DNA of 64,000 nt from VRUE01 sp963805455 (lineage in GTDB: Bacteria > Actinomycetota > Thermoleophilia > Solirubrobacterales > 70-9): NCBI GenBank assembly GCA_963805455.1, contig CAWDUJ010000009.1:62001-126000 (forward strand), read 5' to 3'. The notes beneath the pieces are model-generated. The model was not told the DNA's origin. It saw only the letters and a list, made by a program, of their open reading frames with translations, and did no database searches. Shown in pieces: positions 55,153-63,215 of this stretch (position 1 is its first letter; each line of letters begins with the position of its first letter). A program made the translations under genes and the position numbers.

Positions 55153-55729
55153 AGAGCTGTCCGACGTTCTTCAGCGCCTCCTTCAGCTCGGTCTCGGTGC
55201 GCTCGGCAAGGCGCCACGTGAACCAGAGCTGGCGGTCGTTGACCCCGAAATCGATCTCGCCGGTCATCGTCGTCGCCCAGGCCAGGAAGCCGGGCCCGAA
55301 CAGCTCGCGCAGCGCAACCGGGTCGTACTCCTTCGGCACGGTCGCGAGGAAGCGCTTGTTGAAGTCGAGCGACTCGAACTCCACCTTGCGCATGAACTTC
55401 TGGGTCACGACCTCATGGCCCTCGATCGACTCGACGTTGAAGGCCGGGACGACCTTCGCCAGGTCGGGCATGTGGGCCTTGGCGAGAATCGCACGCGGCA
55501 GGATCGCCTTGCCGAAGAGACCGCCGGCCTCGTGCTCGTCGGCGTCGCATGAGGAACCCCAGAATCCCTCGGAGAGCTGGCCGGTGAGCCGGTTGGTGCC
55601 GCCCACGCAGAGCGCCACAGGTCCGTCCTTGGGGTTGATCCCTCCGATCTGCTCGTAGGTGAGTTCGTTGCGGTCCGCGTAGCGGCTGACCAACCCCGCC
55701 CATTCCTCGGCTTCGCCCTTGGCGCTCAT
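55058..55729 (-). CDS. DUF3137-like protein, partner of LemA
   Basis: 223 aa. No signal peptide. The segment VESIEGHEVVTQKFMRKVEF then ESLDFNKRFLATVPKEYDPV resembles the DUF3137 core (FNRxFxVxxxxxxAR...). A late RQLWFTWRLAERTETEL helix pair follows. DUF3137 proteins often neighbour LemA; here LemA is divergent with a 61-base gap. Function unknown; LemA-linked membrane stress or phosphatidylglycerol metabolism is a guess. ATG 55729. Confidence 0.6.
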   Translation of the reverse strand: MSAKGEAEEWAGLVSRYADRNELTYEQIGGINPKDGPVALCVGGTNRLTGQLSEGFWGSSCDADEHEAGGLFGKAILPRAILAKAHMPDLAKVVPAFNVESIEGHEVVTQKFMRKVEFESLDFNKRFLATVPKEYDPVALRELFGPGFLAWATTMTGEIDFGVNDRQLWFTWRLAERTETELKEALKNVGQLFRRLQGEMDESGIHTYPPGPWHAGLEPFPAD

Positions 55730-55778
55730 CGCCCCCGATCCTATTCCGGCCGTCCCTTGCCGCACGGGAGCGAGGAAG

Positions 55779-55784
55779 TAGGAT
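55779..55784 (+). promoter_or_regulatory. -10 element (TAGGAT) of lemA
   Basis: Six bases before the ATG; a TTGCCG (55757-55762) 16 bases upstream could be the -35. Confidence 0.5.
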
Positions 55785-55790
55785 GCGCGC

Positions 55791-56354
55791 ATGGTCATCG
55801 CAATCATCGTCGTAGTCGCGATCATCGTCATCGCCGTCCTCTACTGGATCGCGAGGCGCAACTCGTTCGTCGCCGCGCGCAACCGGGTCGACGAGTCCTG
55901 GAGCGGCATCGACGTCCAGCTCAAACGCCGGCACGACCTGGTCCCGAATCTGGTCGAGACGGTCAAAGGCTACGCCTCGCACGAGAGCGCGGTCTTCGAG
56001 AAAACGAGCAAAGCTCGTGCCGATGCGATGTCGGCGCGGAGCGTTGGCGACACCGCCAAAGCCGAGAACCAGCTGACCGGGGCCCTTACCGACCTTCGCG
56101 CCGTGGCCGAGAACTACCCGGAGCTGCGGGCGACCGAGAACTTCCAGCAGCTCAGCCGCAACCTCTCCGAGCTCGAGGACGAAATCCAGGCCTCGCGCCG
56201 GATCTACAACTCCAACGTGCAGTCCTACAACACCGGGATCCAGCAGTTCCCCGGGTCGGTCATCGCCAACCAGAGCGGCTTCACCGCGCGTGAGTTCTTC
56301 GAGATCGAGGACGCCGAGCGCGAGCCGGTCTCGGTCAGCTTCGACAAAAGCTGA
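55791..56354 (+). CDS. lemA: LemA-family protein
   Basis: 187 aa. N-terminal transmembrane helix (IAIIVVVAIIVIAVLYWI), then the LemA four-helix coiled domain: FVAARNRVDESWSGIDVQLK, RRHDLVPNLVETVKGYASHE, AENYPELRATENFQQLSRNL, ELEDEIQASRRIYNSNVQSY. Membrane protein with the domain outside the membrane or in the cytoplasm by topology; roles include surface antigen processing and stress. A rubredoxin-like gene starts 18 bases after its stop. Confidence 0.92.
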   Translation: MVIAIIVVVAIIVIAVLYWIARRNSFVAARNRVDESWSGIDVQLKRRHDLVPNLVETVKGYASHESAVFEKTSKARADAMSARSVGDTAKAENQLTGALTDLRAVAENYPELRATENFQQLSRNLSELEDEIQASRRIYNSNVQSYNTGIQQFPGSVIANQSGFTAREFFEIEDAEREPVSVSFDKS

Positions 56355-56360
56355 GTCGCG

Positions 56361-56366
56361 TAAGCT
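56361..56366 (+). promoter_or_regulatory. -10 element (TAAGCT) of the rubredoxin-like gene
   Basis: Six bases before ATG 56373; no ribosome site. Confidence 0.5.
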
Positions 56367-56372
56367 TTGGGC

Positions 56373-56564
56373 ATGTCTGCGACCGCAGAAGCGACCCTTT
56401 GGATTTGCGAGAGCTGCGGGTTCATCTATGACCCCGAGCACGGCGATCCGGACGGCGGAATCCCACCCGGAACCCCGTTCGAGGACGTCCCCAAAGACTG
56501 GTTCTGCCCAGTCTGTGGCGCCCGGACGAGCGACTTCCGCCCCCTCGAGCCCGGCGAGGCCTAG
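56373..56564 (+). CDS. Rubredoxin-like protein
   Basis: 63 aa with two Cys pairs: WICESCGFIYDPEHG and WFCPVCGARTSDF, the CxxCG...CPxCG pattern of rubredoxin, which binds one Fe (or Zn). The middle IPPGTPFEDVPKDWFCPVC matches the rubredoxin core exactly in spacing, so it is a true rubredoxin rather than a generic zinc ribbon. Electron transfer partner unknown; the SOD and GMC oxidoreductase nearby hint at oxidative stress or alkane/sterol oxidation. Confidence 0.9.
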   Translation: MSATAEATLWICESCGFIYDPEHGDPDGGIPPGTPFEDVPKDWFCPVCGARTSDFRPLEPGEA

Positions 56565-56589
56565 AAGCCACGCGTACCCCGCCCGCGGC

Positions 56590-56668
56590 GGACGCGGGCC
56601 TGAGCGCGGAGCGAATGCGCAAGATCTCCGGTGATCATTCATGCGAATGAGCGAAGCGCGAAAATGAT
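56590..56668. repeat. Intergenic palindromic repeat, copy 2
   Basis: Aligns with 14918-14980 (CGGACGCGGG, GAGCGA, AGATC, GGTGATC in order). Its 3' part contains the short motif GAGCGAAGCGCGAA (56649-56662) found at 31770 and 58347. Confidence 0.5.
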
Positions 56669-56679
56669 GGTCGCGAGCA

Positions 56680-58332
56680 ATGTCTGAATTTGATGTCGAT
56701 TGGCTGGTAGTGGGATCGGGCTTTGGCGGCTCGGTCGCGGCGCTGCGGCTGGCCGAAAAGGGCTACTCGGTGCGGGTGCTCGAGTGCGGCAGCCGGTTCC
56801 GCGATGAGGACTTCGCCGAGTCGACGGTGCGCGAACCGCGACGCTACTTCTGGGTGCCGCGACTGGGAATGCGCGGGGTCCTCCGGCTGACCTTCTTCAA
56901 GGACGTGCTGGTCGTCTCGGGAAGTGGCGTCGGCGGCGGCAGCCTCGGCTACGCCAACACTCTCTACCGGGCCCGGCCCGCCTTTTTCGAGGACCGGCAG
57001 TGGGCCGAGCTCGGCGAATGGGAGTCCGAGCTGGCGCCCCACTACGAGACAGCCGAACGGATGCTCGGCGTCACCGAGTACGAGGGGATGGGCCCTGCCG
57101 ACCGGCTGCTGCAGGAATACGGCGAGGAGATCGGCGTCGGCGACACGTTTCGCAACACCCGGGTCGGGGTCTTCTTCGACCAGCCCGGCCGCGAGGTCGC
57201 GGATCCCTACTTCGAAGGCGATGGGCCGGCGCGGACCGGGTGCATGCGCTGCGGCAGCTGCATGGTCGGGTGCCGCCACGGGGCCAAGAACACCCTGGTC
57301 AAGAACTACCTCTGGTTCGCCGAGAAGCTCGGGGTCGAGATCCACCCCGAACGCCAGGTGACCTCGATCACCCCGCTCGGAGCCGCCGACGGCTCCGACG
57401 GTTACCGGGTGACCAGCGAGCGCTCGGGGGCCTGGGTCCGGAAAAAGCCACAGACGGTCACCGCGCGCGGCGTCGTCGTCGCGGCCGGCGCCCTCGGAAC
57501 CAACAACCTCCTCGCCAACTGCCGTCATTCCGGCGCCCTGCCGCGGCTCTCAGGGCGGATCGGCGACGTCGTCCGCACCAACTCGGAGTCGATCCAGTCC
57601 GTCACGGCCCGCGATGACGAGCGCGACTACAGCCGCTCGGTCGCGATCACCTCGAGCATCTACCCCGACCCCGACACGCACATCGAGGTCGTCACCTACG
57701 GCGAGGCCGGCGACGCGATGAGCGGCACGTTCACGGCGATGGCCGGACCGGGAACGCGGCTGACCCGGCCGCTGAAGTGGGCGGCGGCGCTGCTGCGCCA
57801 CCCAGTGCAGGCGGTGCGGATGCGGATTCCCCTCCACTGGTCGCGGCGGACCGTGATCCTGCTGGTGATGCAGACGGTCGACGCGGCGATGCACCTGCGG
57901 CCGAGGCGCAAGCTGTTCGGGCGCGGGGTCCGGCTCCAGACCGAACAGGACCCGCAGCGGCCGAACCCGATCTACCTCCCGGCCGCCGCGGCGGCGGCCC
58001 GCTGGTTCGCCGCCCGGACCGGTGGGATCCCCCAGAGCGCGATCACCGAGTCGATCCAGAACGTCCCCACCACCGCCCATATCCTCGGCGGCGCCGTGAT
58101 CGGCGCCGACCCCGAGAGCGGCGTCGTCGACGCCGGAAACCGCGCCTTCGGCTACGAGAACCTGCTTGTCACCGACGGCGCGTCGATCCCGGCCAACCCC
58201 GGCGTCAACCCGAGTCTGACGATCACCGCCAAGGCCGAGCACGCGCTGTCGCTGGTGCCGCTCAAGGACGGAGCCGAGCCGCGTCCGCTGCCCCCTGCGG
58301 CGCGGCCGGCCCCGGCCTCGAAGGCCGTCTGA
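56680..58332 (+). CDS. GMC-family flavin oxidoreductase (cholesterol-oxidase-like)
   Basis: 550 aa. FAD motif LVVGSGFGGSVAALRLAEKG, SGSGVGGGSLGYANTLYRA, and a Cys-rich segment TGCMRCGSCMVGCRHGAKNT near residue 190, followed by LVKNYLWFAEKLGVEIHPE. The last part has NPGVNPSLTITAKAEHALSL, the usual GMC ending. This set matches the ChoD-type cholesterol oxidases of actinobacteria, whose Cys region may bind a cluster. The substrate is likely a sterol or long-chain alcohol. The C-terminal Pro/Ala-rich tail has no signal peptide counterpart, so it is cytosolic or membrane-associated. Confidence 0.88.
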   Translation: MSEFDVDWLVVGSGFGGSVAALRLAEKGYSVRVLECGSRFRDEDFAESTVREPRRYFWVPRLGMRGVLRLTFFKDVLVVSGSGVGGGSLGYANTLYRARPAFFEDRQWAELGEWESELAPHYETAERMLGVTEYEGMGPADRLLQEYGEEIGVGDTFRNTRVGVFFDQPGREVADPYFEGDGPARTGCMRCGSCMVGCRHGAKNTLVKNYLWFAEKLGVEIHPERQVTSITPLGAADGSDGYRVTSERSGAWVRKKPQTVTARGVVVAAGALGTNNLLANCRHSGALPRLSGRIGDVVRTNSESIQSVTARDDERDYSRSVAITSSIYPDPDTHIEVVTYGEAGDAMSGTFTAMAGPGTRLTRPLKWAAALLRHPVQAVRMRIPLHWSRRTVILLVMQTVDAAMHLRPRRKLFGRGVRLQTEQDPQRPNPIYLPAAAAAARWFAARTGGIPQSAITESIQNVPTTAHILGGAVIGADPESGVVDAGNRAFGYENLLVTDGASIPANPGVNPSLTITAKAEHALSLVPLKDGAEPRPLPPAARPAPASKAV

Positions 58333-58346
58333 ACGCTATTTCAATG

Positions 58347-58370
58347 TTCGCGCTTTGCTCGCTGCGCGAA
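58347..58370. repeat. Small hairpin containing the short repeat
   Basis: TTCGCGC / GCGCGAA 7-bp stem, 10-base loop, in the gap between the GMC gene and the SOD gene. The first 14 bases match the dispersed motif with one mismatch; as it lies between convergent stops it may terminate transcription. Confidence 0.4.
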
Positions 58371-58404
58371 GAAGCAGATATGGCTCATTTGGCTCGCTCC
58401 GCGC

Positions 58405-59004
<600 letters not shown>

Positions 59005-59163
59005 TGCAACTCCTCTGGATCGGATTTTCGAGGTCTGGCCGGAGACTAACCTGCGCGGTTTGCCGGCGGCGCCACCCGGGTACCCGCCGGGAACGCGGGA
59101 TGACTACGGTGTGCGGAACCGCTGCACGGCCCGAGCATGGCTCCAGGGCGGCGATCGGACTGA

Positions 59164-59976
59164 ATGGCTGCTCAGCACCACATAGACGAGTCCGGGGTGG
59201 CGGGCGCGGGGCCAGAGTTGGGCCTGGCCGGCGAACGCGAGCTCTGGCAGCGCTTCACCAAAAACCGCGACCAATCCGCGCGGGAGGAGTTGGTGCGCCG
59301 CAACATGGACTTCGCGAAGCGGCTGGCGCTGCGTTACCGCGGGGCCACGGAGTCCCTCGACGACCTGCTCCAGGTAGCCAACATCGGCCTCCTCAACGCC
59401 GTCGACCGATTCGACCCCGACCGCGGCATACCGTTTACGGCATTTGCCTCGCCGACGATCCTCGGCGAGCTCAAACGCCACTTTCGCGACCGGGTCTGGA
59501 CGGTGCGCGTCCCGCGCGGACTCCACGATCGGATGGCGGACGTCGATAAGGCGATCACCGCGCTGACCAAGGAACTCCAACGCTCGCCCTCGGTCGCCCA
59601 GATCGCCGAGCGCCTGGAACTCGAGATGGGCGATGTCCTCGAGGTCCTCGAGGCGAACCACAACCGCCGGCCGCTTTCGCTGGATCGTCCCGCGGGCGGC
59701 GACGACGCCGAGGAAGCGACCCCGTCGGAATGGATCGGCGACGAGGACGAGAACTTCGAGCTGGTCGAGGGTCGGATCGCCCTCGACTCCGCTCTACCCT
59801 TCCTCGACGAGCGTGAGCGGCTGGTCCTGAGGATGCGGTTCGTCGACGACATGACGCAGTCGCAAATCGCCGAGCGGGTCGGTCACTCCCAGATGCACGT
59901 CTCGCGGATCCTGCGCCGGGCGCTGACCCGGATCCGGGAGCAGATCAAGCAGCAGGAGCGGCCGCCGCAAAGCTGA
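59164..59976 (+). CDS. SigB/SigF-type general stress sigma factor
   Basis: 270 aa. Region 2: LVRRNMDFAKRLALRYRGAT, LLQVANIGLLNAVDRFDPDR, FTAFASPTILGELKRHFRDR; region 3 at about 120-190; region 4: LDERERLVLRMRFVDDMTQS, QIAERVGHSQMHVSRILRRA. The lack of region 1.1 and the short length are typical of the SigB/SigF/SigG group controlled by partner switching. The downstream convergent gene is its RsbW-like anti-sigma factor. No clear ribosome site at ATG 59164. Confidence 0.92.
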   Translation: MAAQHHIDESGVAGAGPELGLAGERELWQRFTKNRDQSAREELVRRNMDFAKRLALRYRGATESLDDLLQVANIGLLNAVDRFDPDRGIPFTAFASPTILGELKRHFRDRVWTVRVPRGLHDRMADVDKAITALTKELQRSPSVAQIAERLELEMGDVLEVLEANHNRRPLSLDRPAGGDDAEEATPSEWIGDEDENFELVEGRIALDSALPFLDERERLVLRMRFVDDMTQSQIAERVGHSQMHVSRILRRALTRIREQIKQQERPPQS

Positions 59977-60808
59977 TCAGCAGGTACTCGCCGTCCTCCG
60001 AGCGCTCGACGCTGAGGTCGTCGACGAGCGCTTCGAGCGAGCCGCCGACGTCCGGAACCCGCAGGTCCTCGCGGATCTGCTCTGCGGCGCCGGACTCCAT
60101 CGGCCCGAGGCGAAGCTGGATCGCGCCCTCGGCGTCCTCGAGTCCGAGGCGGACGCGGCCATCGGTGAACCCGGAGGGTGCCGCGGCGGCGATCGCGTCG
60201 GTGACCAACACCGCGTCGGACATGCGGTCGACGGAGAGGTCGCGGCGGGCTGCGAGGGCGCCGACGATGCTGGCAAGCACCGGGGCAAGCAGCTCCGGGC
60301 GGTCGGCGAAGACCTCCGTCAGCCTCGTCGCGGTCGGCCTCATCTCAACCGCTTCGCCACCGCCGTCGGTGCCGCCTCCATCGGCTCCGCCTCCGTGTAG
60401 GGGCACCCGCATCGAGACCTCGGTGCCGCGGTCGAGGCCGCCCGAGATCGCGAAGCTGCTCGAGAGGGCCGCGATCAGCGACAGGCCGAGCCGCAGGCTC
60501 GGCGCATTGACGTCGGCCTGCGGCCGGATGCCCCGGCCCTGATCGCGGACGACGACGGTGAGGCCATCGGCGTCTGGGTTGGCCTCGACCGTGAGCGGGC
60601 CGGGCTCACCCGCATAGGCATGGGCGACGACGTTCATGCAGGCCTCGGTGACGACGGTTTTGAGATCGGCAATGCCCGCTTCGTCCATCCCGATCTCCTC
60701 GGCAAGACCGGCGAGCGCGTGGCGAACCACCGCTACATTCTCCGCTCTTGCCGGAAGCAACATCTGGAGCCCCCTGGGCTGTTCGCTGATAGTCGAGGTT
60801 TCGGCCAT
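59945..60808 (-). CDS. RsbW-like anti-sigma factor / serine kinase, two-domain
   Basis: 287 aa. First half is a GHKL ATPase: N-box TEACMNVVAHAYAGEPG, G1 VVVRDQGRGIRPQ, and GLSLIAALSSSFAISGG near residue 110. The second half (about 150-287) repeats the fold's strands and helices (RMSDAVLVTDAIAAAAP, VRLGLEDAEGAIQLRLGP) but lacks the N, G1 and G2 boxes, so it is probably a regulatory or binding domain. It would hold the sigma factor inactive and phosphorylate the antagonist at 60942. Overlaps the sigma gene's end by 32 bases on the opposite strand. Confidence 0.86.
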   Translation of the reverse strand: MAETSTISEQPRGLQMLLPARAENVAVVRHALAGLAEEIGMDEAGIADLKTVVTEACMNVVAHAYAGEPGPLTVEANPDADGLTVVVRDQGRGIRPQADVNAPSLRLGLSLIAALSSSFAISGGLDRGTEVSMRVPLHGGGADGGGTDGGGEAVEMRPTATRLTEVFADRPELLAPVLASIVGALAARRDLSVDRMSDAVLVTDAIAAAAPSGFTDGRVRLGLEDAEGAIQLRLGPMESGAAEQIREDLRVPDVGGSLEALVDDLSVERSEDGEYLLISFAAAAPAA

Positions 60809-60929
60809 ACCGCAATCCCCGCTTGGACTTCGCCGGGGCGCCGAGCTTATCCGCCCGGCTCTCGCACCCGGGAGTACCCAAACCACGTGGGCGGCAAACA
60901 ACGGCGCCGGGTGCGCGGATTCGCTGCGC

Positions 60930-60935
60930 TAGGAT
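60930..60935 (+). promoter_or_regulatory. -10 element (TAGGAT) of the antagonist gene
   Basis: Six bases before GTG 60942. Confidence 0.5.
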
Positions 60936-60941
60936 CGGCGC

Positions 60942-61325
60942 GTGAATCCGGTGCCGTTTGAGGTCCAAAGGGAGAAGCTGGAGGACGGGATTCGAGCCTT
61001 CACCGTGCGCGGGGAGCTCGACATGAATACCGCTCCCGAGCTCGAGAACAGCCTCGGGGATGTCGCCTCCGGCGAGAGCAATCAGGTCGTCATCGACCTG
61101 ACCGAGTGCGATTTCATCGACTCGACCGGCATCGCCCTGATCGTGCGCTCCTGGCAGCGTCTCGACCGCGCCGGCGAGAGCGGCGGCGACGGCCAGCTCG
61201 TCCTCTGCTGCGTCAACACCCAGGTCATGAGGCTGCTCCGCATCACCGGGGTCGAGTCCTCAATCTCGGTGCACGAGCAGCGCGACGCGGCACTCGCCGA
61301 GCTGCGCGGCGGCGCGGCGGCCTAG
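60942..61325 (+). CDS. STAS-domain anti-sigma factor antagonist (RsbV-like)
   Basis: 127 aa. The STAS fold with the phosphorylatable serine Ser61 in ECDFIDSTGIALIVRSWQRL; FTVRGELDMNTAPELENSL and VVIDLTE are the expected strands. In partner switching, the unphosphorylated form binds RsbW and frees the sigma factor. GTG 60942 appears leaderless. It converges with the NTF2 gene by 4 bases. Confidence 0.93.
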   Translation: MNPVPFEVQREKLEDGIRAFTVRGELDMNTAPELENSLGDVASGESNQVVIDLTECDFIDSTGIALIVRSWQRLDRAGESGGDGQLVLCCVNTQVMRLLRITGVESSISVHEQRDAALAELRGGAAA

Positions 61326-61732
61326 ACGACCGTCAGCTGGGAGAAGCGCACCTCGGCGGCGGAGGGGCTGGGAAATACTTCGCCGCGGACGAAACGGCCT
61401 CCGCGGACACCCCAGATCCAGGCCGCAGGCATGTCGCGGATCCCGAGCTCCCGGCTGCGGACATAGACCCGGCCCCGGACCAGGAGCTGGTCGCCGGCCT
61501 GCTCGACCTCGCTCGGGGTCACGAGCAGCTCTTCCCAAACGCTGGCGGCGTCGGCCAGATATTCACGCAGCCCCTCACGGCCGACGTACGGGGCCTCACG
61601 GCCGACGGCGCCGGCTGTTTCGAAGGGAAAGAACTCCATGCCCTCGTCGCAGATCGCGACGATCCCCTCGGAATCGCGGCGGTTGAAGGCCCGATAGAGC
61701 CGTTCGACCAGCTCGAGGTGGGATTCAGCCAT
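61322..61732 (-). CDS. SnoaL/NTF2-like protein
   Basis: 136 aa. NTF2 pattern ELVERLYRAFNRRDSEGIVA, IVAICDEGMEFFPFETAG, YVGREGLREYLADAASVW, then strands VRGRVYVRSRE and MPAAWIWGVRGGRFVRGEVF. Function unknown. It overlaps the phosphatase gene at its start by 8 bases, so it is co-transcribed with a stress-signalling phosphatase. Confidence 0.8.
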   Translation of the reverse strand: MAESHLELVERLYRAFNRRDSEGIVAICDEGMEFFPFETAGAVGREAPYVGREGLREYLADAASVWEELLVTPSEVEQAGDQLLVRGRVYVRSRELGIRDMPAAWIWGVRGGRFVRGEVFPSPSAAEVRFSQLTVV

Positions 61733-63134
61733 TGGCGACCTCGAGGTTCGTGACCGCGGTCGGGCGGGTCAGGGCGGCGCCTGTTCCCGGCGCCAGCACA
61801 ATCATCGCGATGTCATCGTCGAGGGCGCCCCCGGTGAAGGCCTGCAGCGCGCCTTCAACTCTCTGCACGACCTGAGTCGGGTCGGTGGCGCCGCCCAGCT
61901 CCGAGCGCAACCGCTCCTCGCCGAAGCGCTCGGCCGTGCCCTGTGCCTCTGTGACCCCGTCGGTGACGACGGCCAGCTGTTGCTCGGGCTCGAGGACGCA
62001 ATGGGAGACGGTCCAGCGGGCATCTGCGAAGGCGCCGAGTACGGGATCGGCGCCCCTCACCTCCTTGACCTCCTCGCCCTCGATCAGCAGCGGCGGCGGG
62101 TGGCCCGCGACGGCGAGCTTCACCGGCTCGCGCGGGTCCTCGCTGATGGCGAGCGCGACGATACTGCACAGCGATGAGTCGCCACGGGCGAAGAGGGCGC
62201 GATTGAGGGTCTCGAGCGCCAGGACGGGGTCCCCGGTCAGCGACGCGGCGGTCCGGAGGGTGTAGCGGGCGACGGCCGTCAGCGAGGCGGCGCGGGCGCC
62301 GCGACCGGTGACGTCGCCGAGCACGAGCATCCAGCCGTCGGCGACGCGGAAGACGTCGTAGAAGTCGCCCCCGACCTCGTTCTCGGACCCGGCCGGCCGG
62401 TACATCGCGGCGACCGACCAGCCCGGAATGTGGGGGAGCGGCGGTGGCAGCAGGCCGCGCTGCAGGGTCTCGGCGATCTCGGCCCTGGCCCGCTCGGCCC
62501 GCTCGAGATCGGCAAAGAGGCCACAGTTGTCGAGCGCGAGCGCGGCCCTGCCCGAGAGGACCCAGGCGAAGTGAGCATCCTCGTCGGTGTAGCGTCGGCC
62601 CGACCAGGCCACGACGAGGGTCAGCGCGCCGGTGATCCGGCCGCGGGCGTTGAGGGCGACGGTGATCGCCGACCGCGACCCCAGGCTTTTCAGGAACTCC
62701 AGGTCCTCGGGCCCGTCGGCGAGCCCTTCGAGGTCGCGGTCGGTCATGCGCGCGAGGAAGCGGGGCTTCAGCGAGGGCCCGTCGTCGCCCTCGATCATCC
62801 GGTCGGGAATCGACGGGCGCCGGGCGGCGAGGCCAGCCTCTGATCCCTCGCCCCCTCCGGGAGAGACGCGCAGGCCGGCCCGGGTGACCTCACCGTCCTC
62901 GTCGAAGAGGTCGATCATGCAGAAGTCGGCGAATTTCGGCACGAGGATGTCGCAGATCGCCTCGATCGTCTCCTCGAGCGAGCCGCCGGCGTCGGATACG
63001 GCGGCCGTTTCGCTCAGGATCCAGTAGCGCCGCCGAGCCCTTCGCTCACGGCTGAACAGCACCCAGAGCGTCGCTCCCAGCGCCGCCAGCGCTAGAACCA
63101 CCACGACCGTCTCGACGATCCCACCCACCTGCAA
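61725..63134 (-). CDS. RsbU-like PP2C phosphatase with GAF domain, membrane-anchored
   Basis: 469 aa. N-terminal transmembrane helix (residues about 8-28, VETVVVVLALAALGATLWVL), GAF-like sensor at about 55-205 (AICDILVPKFADFCMIDLFD and YTDEDAHFAWVLSGRAALAL), then a PP2C/SpoIIE phosphatase: LQRGLLPPPLPHIPGWSVAA, ENEVGGDFYDVFRVADGWML, VLGDVTGRGARAASLTAVAR and LDDDIAMIVLAPG. The Asp residues for metal binding are present. It should dephosphorylate the RsbV-like antagonist in response to a sensed signal. TTG 63134 (or GTG 63128) starts it. Confidence 0.93.
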   Translation of the reverse strand: MQVGGIVETVVVVLALAALGATLWVLFSRERRARRRYWILSETAAVSDAGGSLEETIEAICDILVPKFADFCMIDLFDEDGEVTRAGLRVSPGGGEGSEAGLAARRPSIPDRMIEGDDGPSLKPRFLARMTDRDLEGLADGPEDLEFLKSLGSRSAITVALNARGRITGALTLVVAWSGRRYTDEDAHFAWVLSGRAALALDNCGLFADLERAERARAEIAETLQRGLLPPPLPHIPGWSVAAMYRPAGSENEVGGDFYDVFRVADGWMLVLGDVTGRGARAASLTAVARYTLRTAASLTGDPVLALETLNRALFARGDSSLCSIVALAISEDPREPVKLAVAGHPPPLLIEGEEVKEVRGADPVLGAFADARWTVSHCVLEPEQQLAVVTDGVTEAQGTAERFGEERLRSELGGATDPTQVVQRVEGALQAFTGGALDDDIAMIVLAPGTGAALTRPTAVTNLEVANG

Positions 63135-63215
63135 CTATCTCGCCTTCCCTTTCGTCTATACCAAAAACACAGTATGCCCAATACCGGCCAGATGTCCAGA
63201 CTAGGTCGTTCGGAG

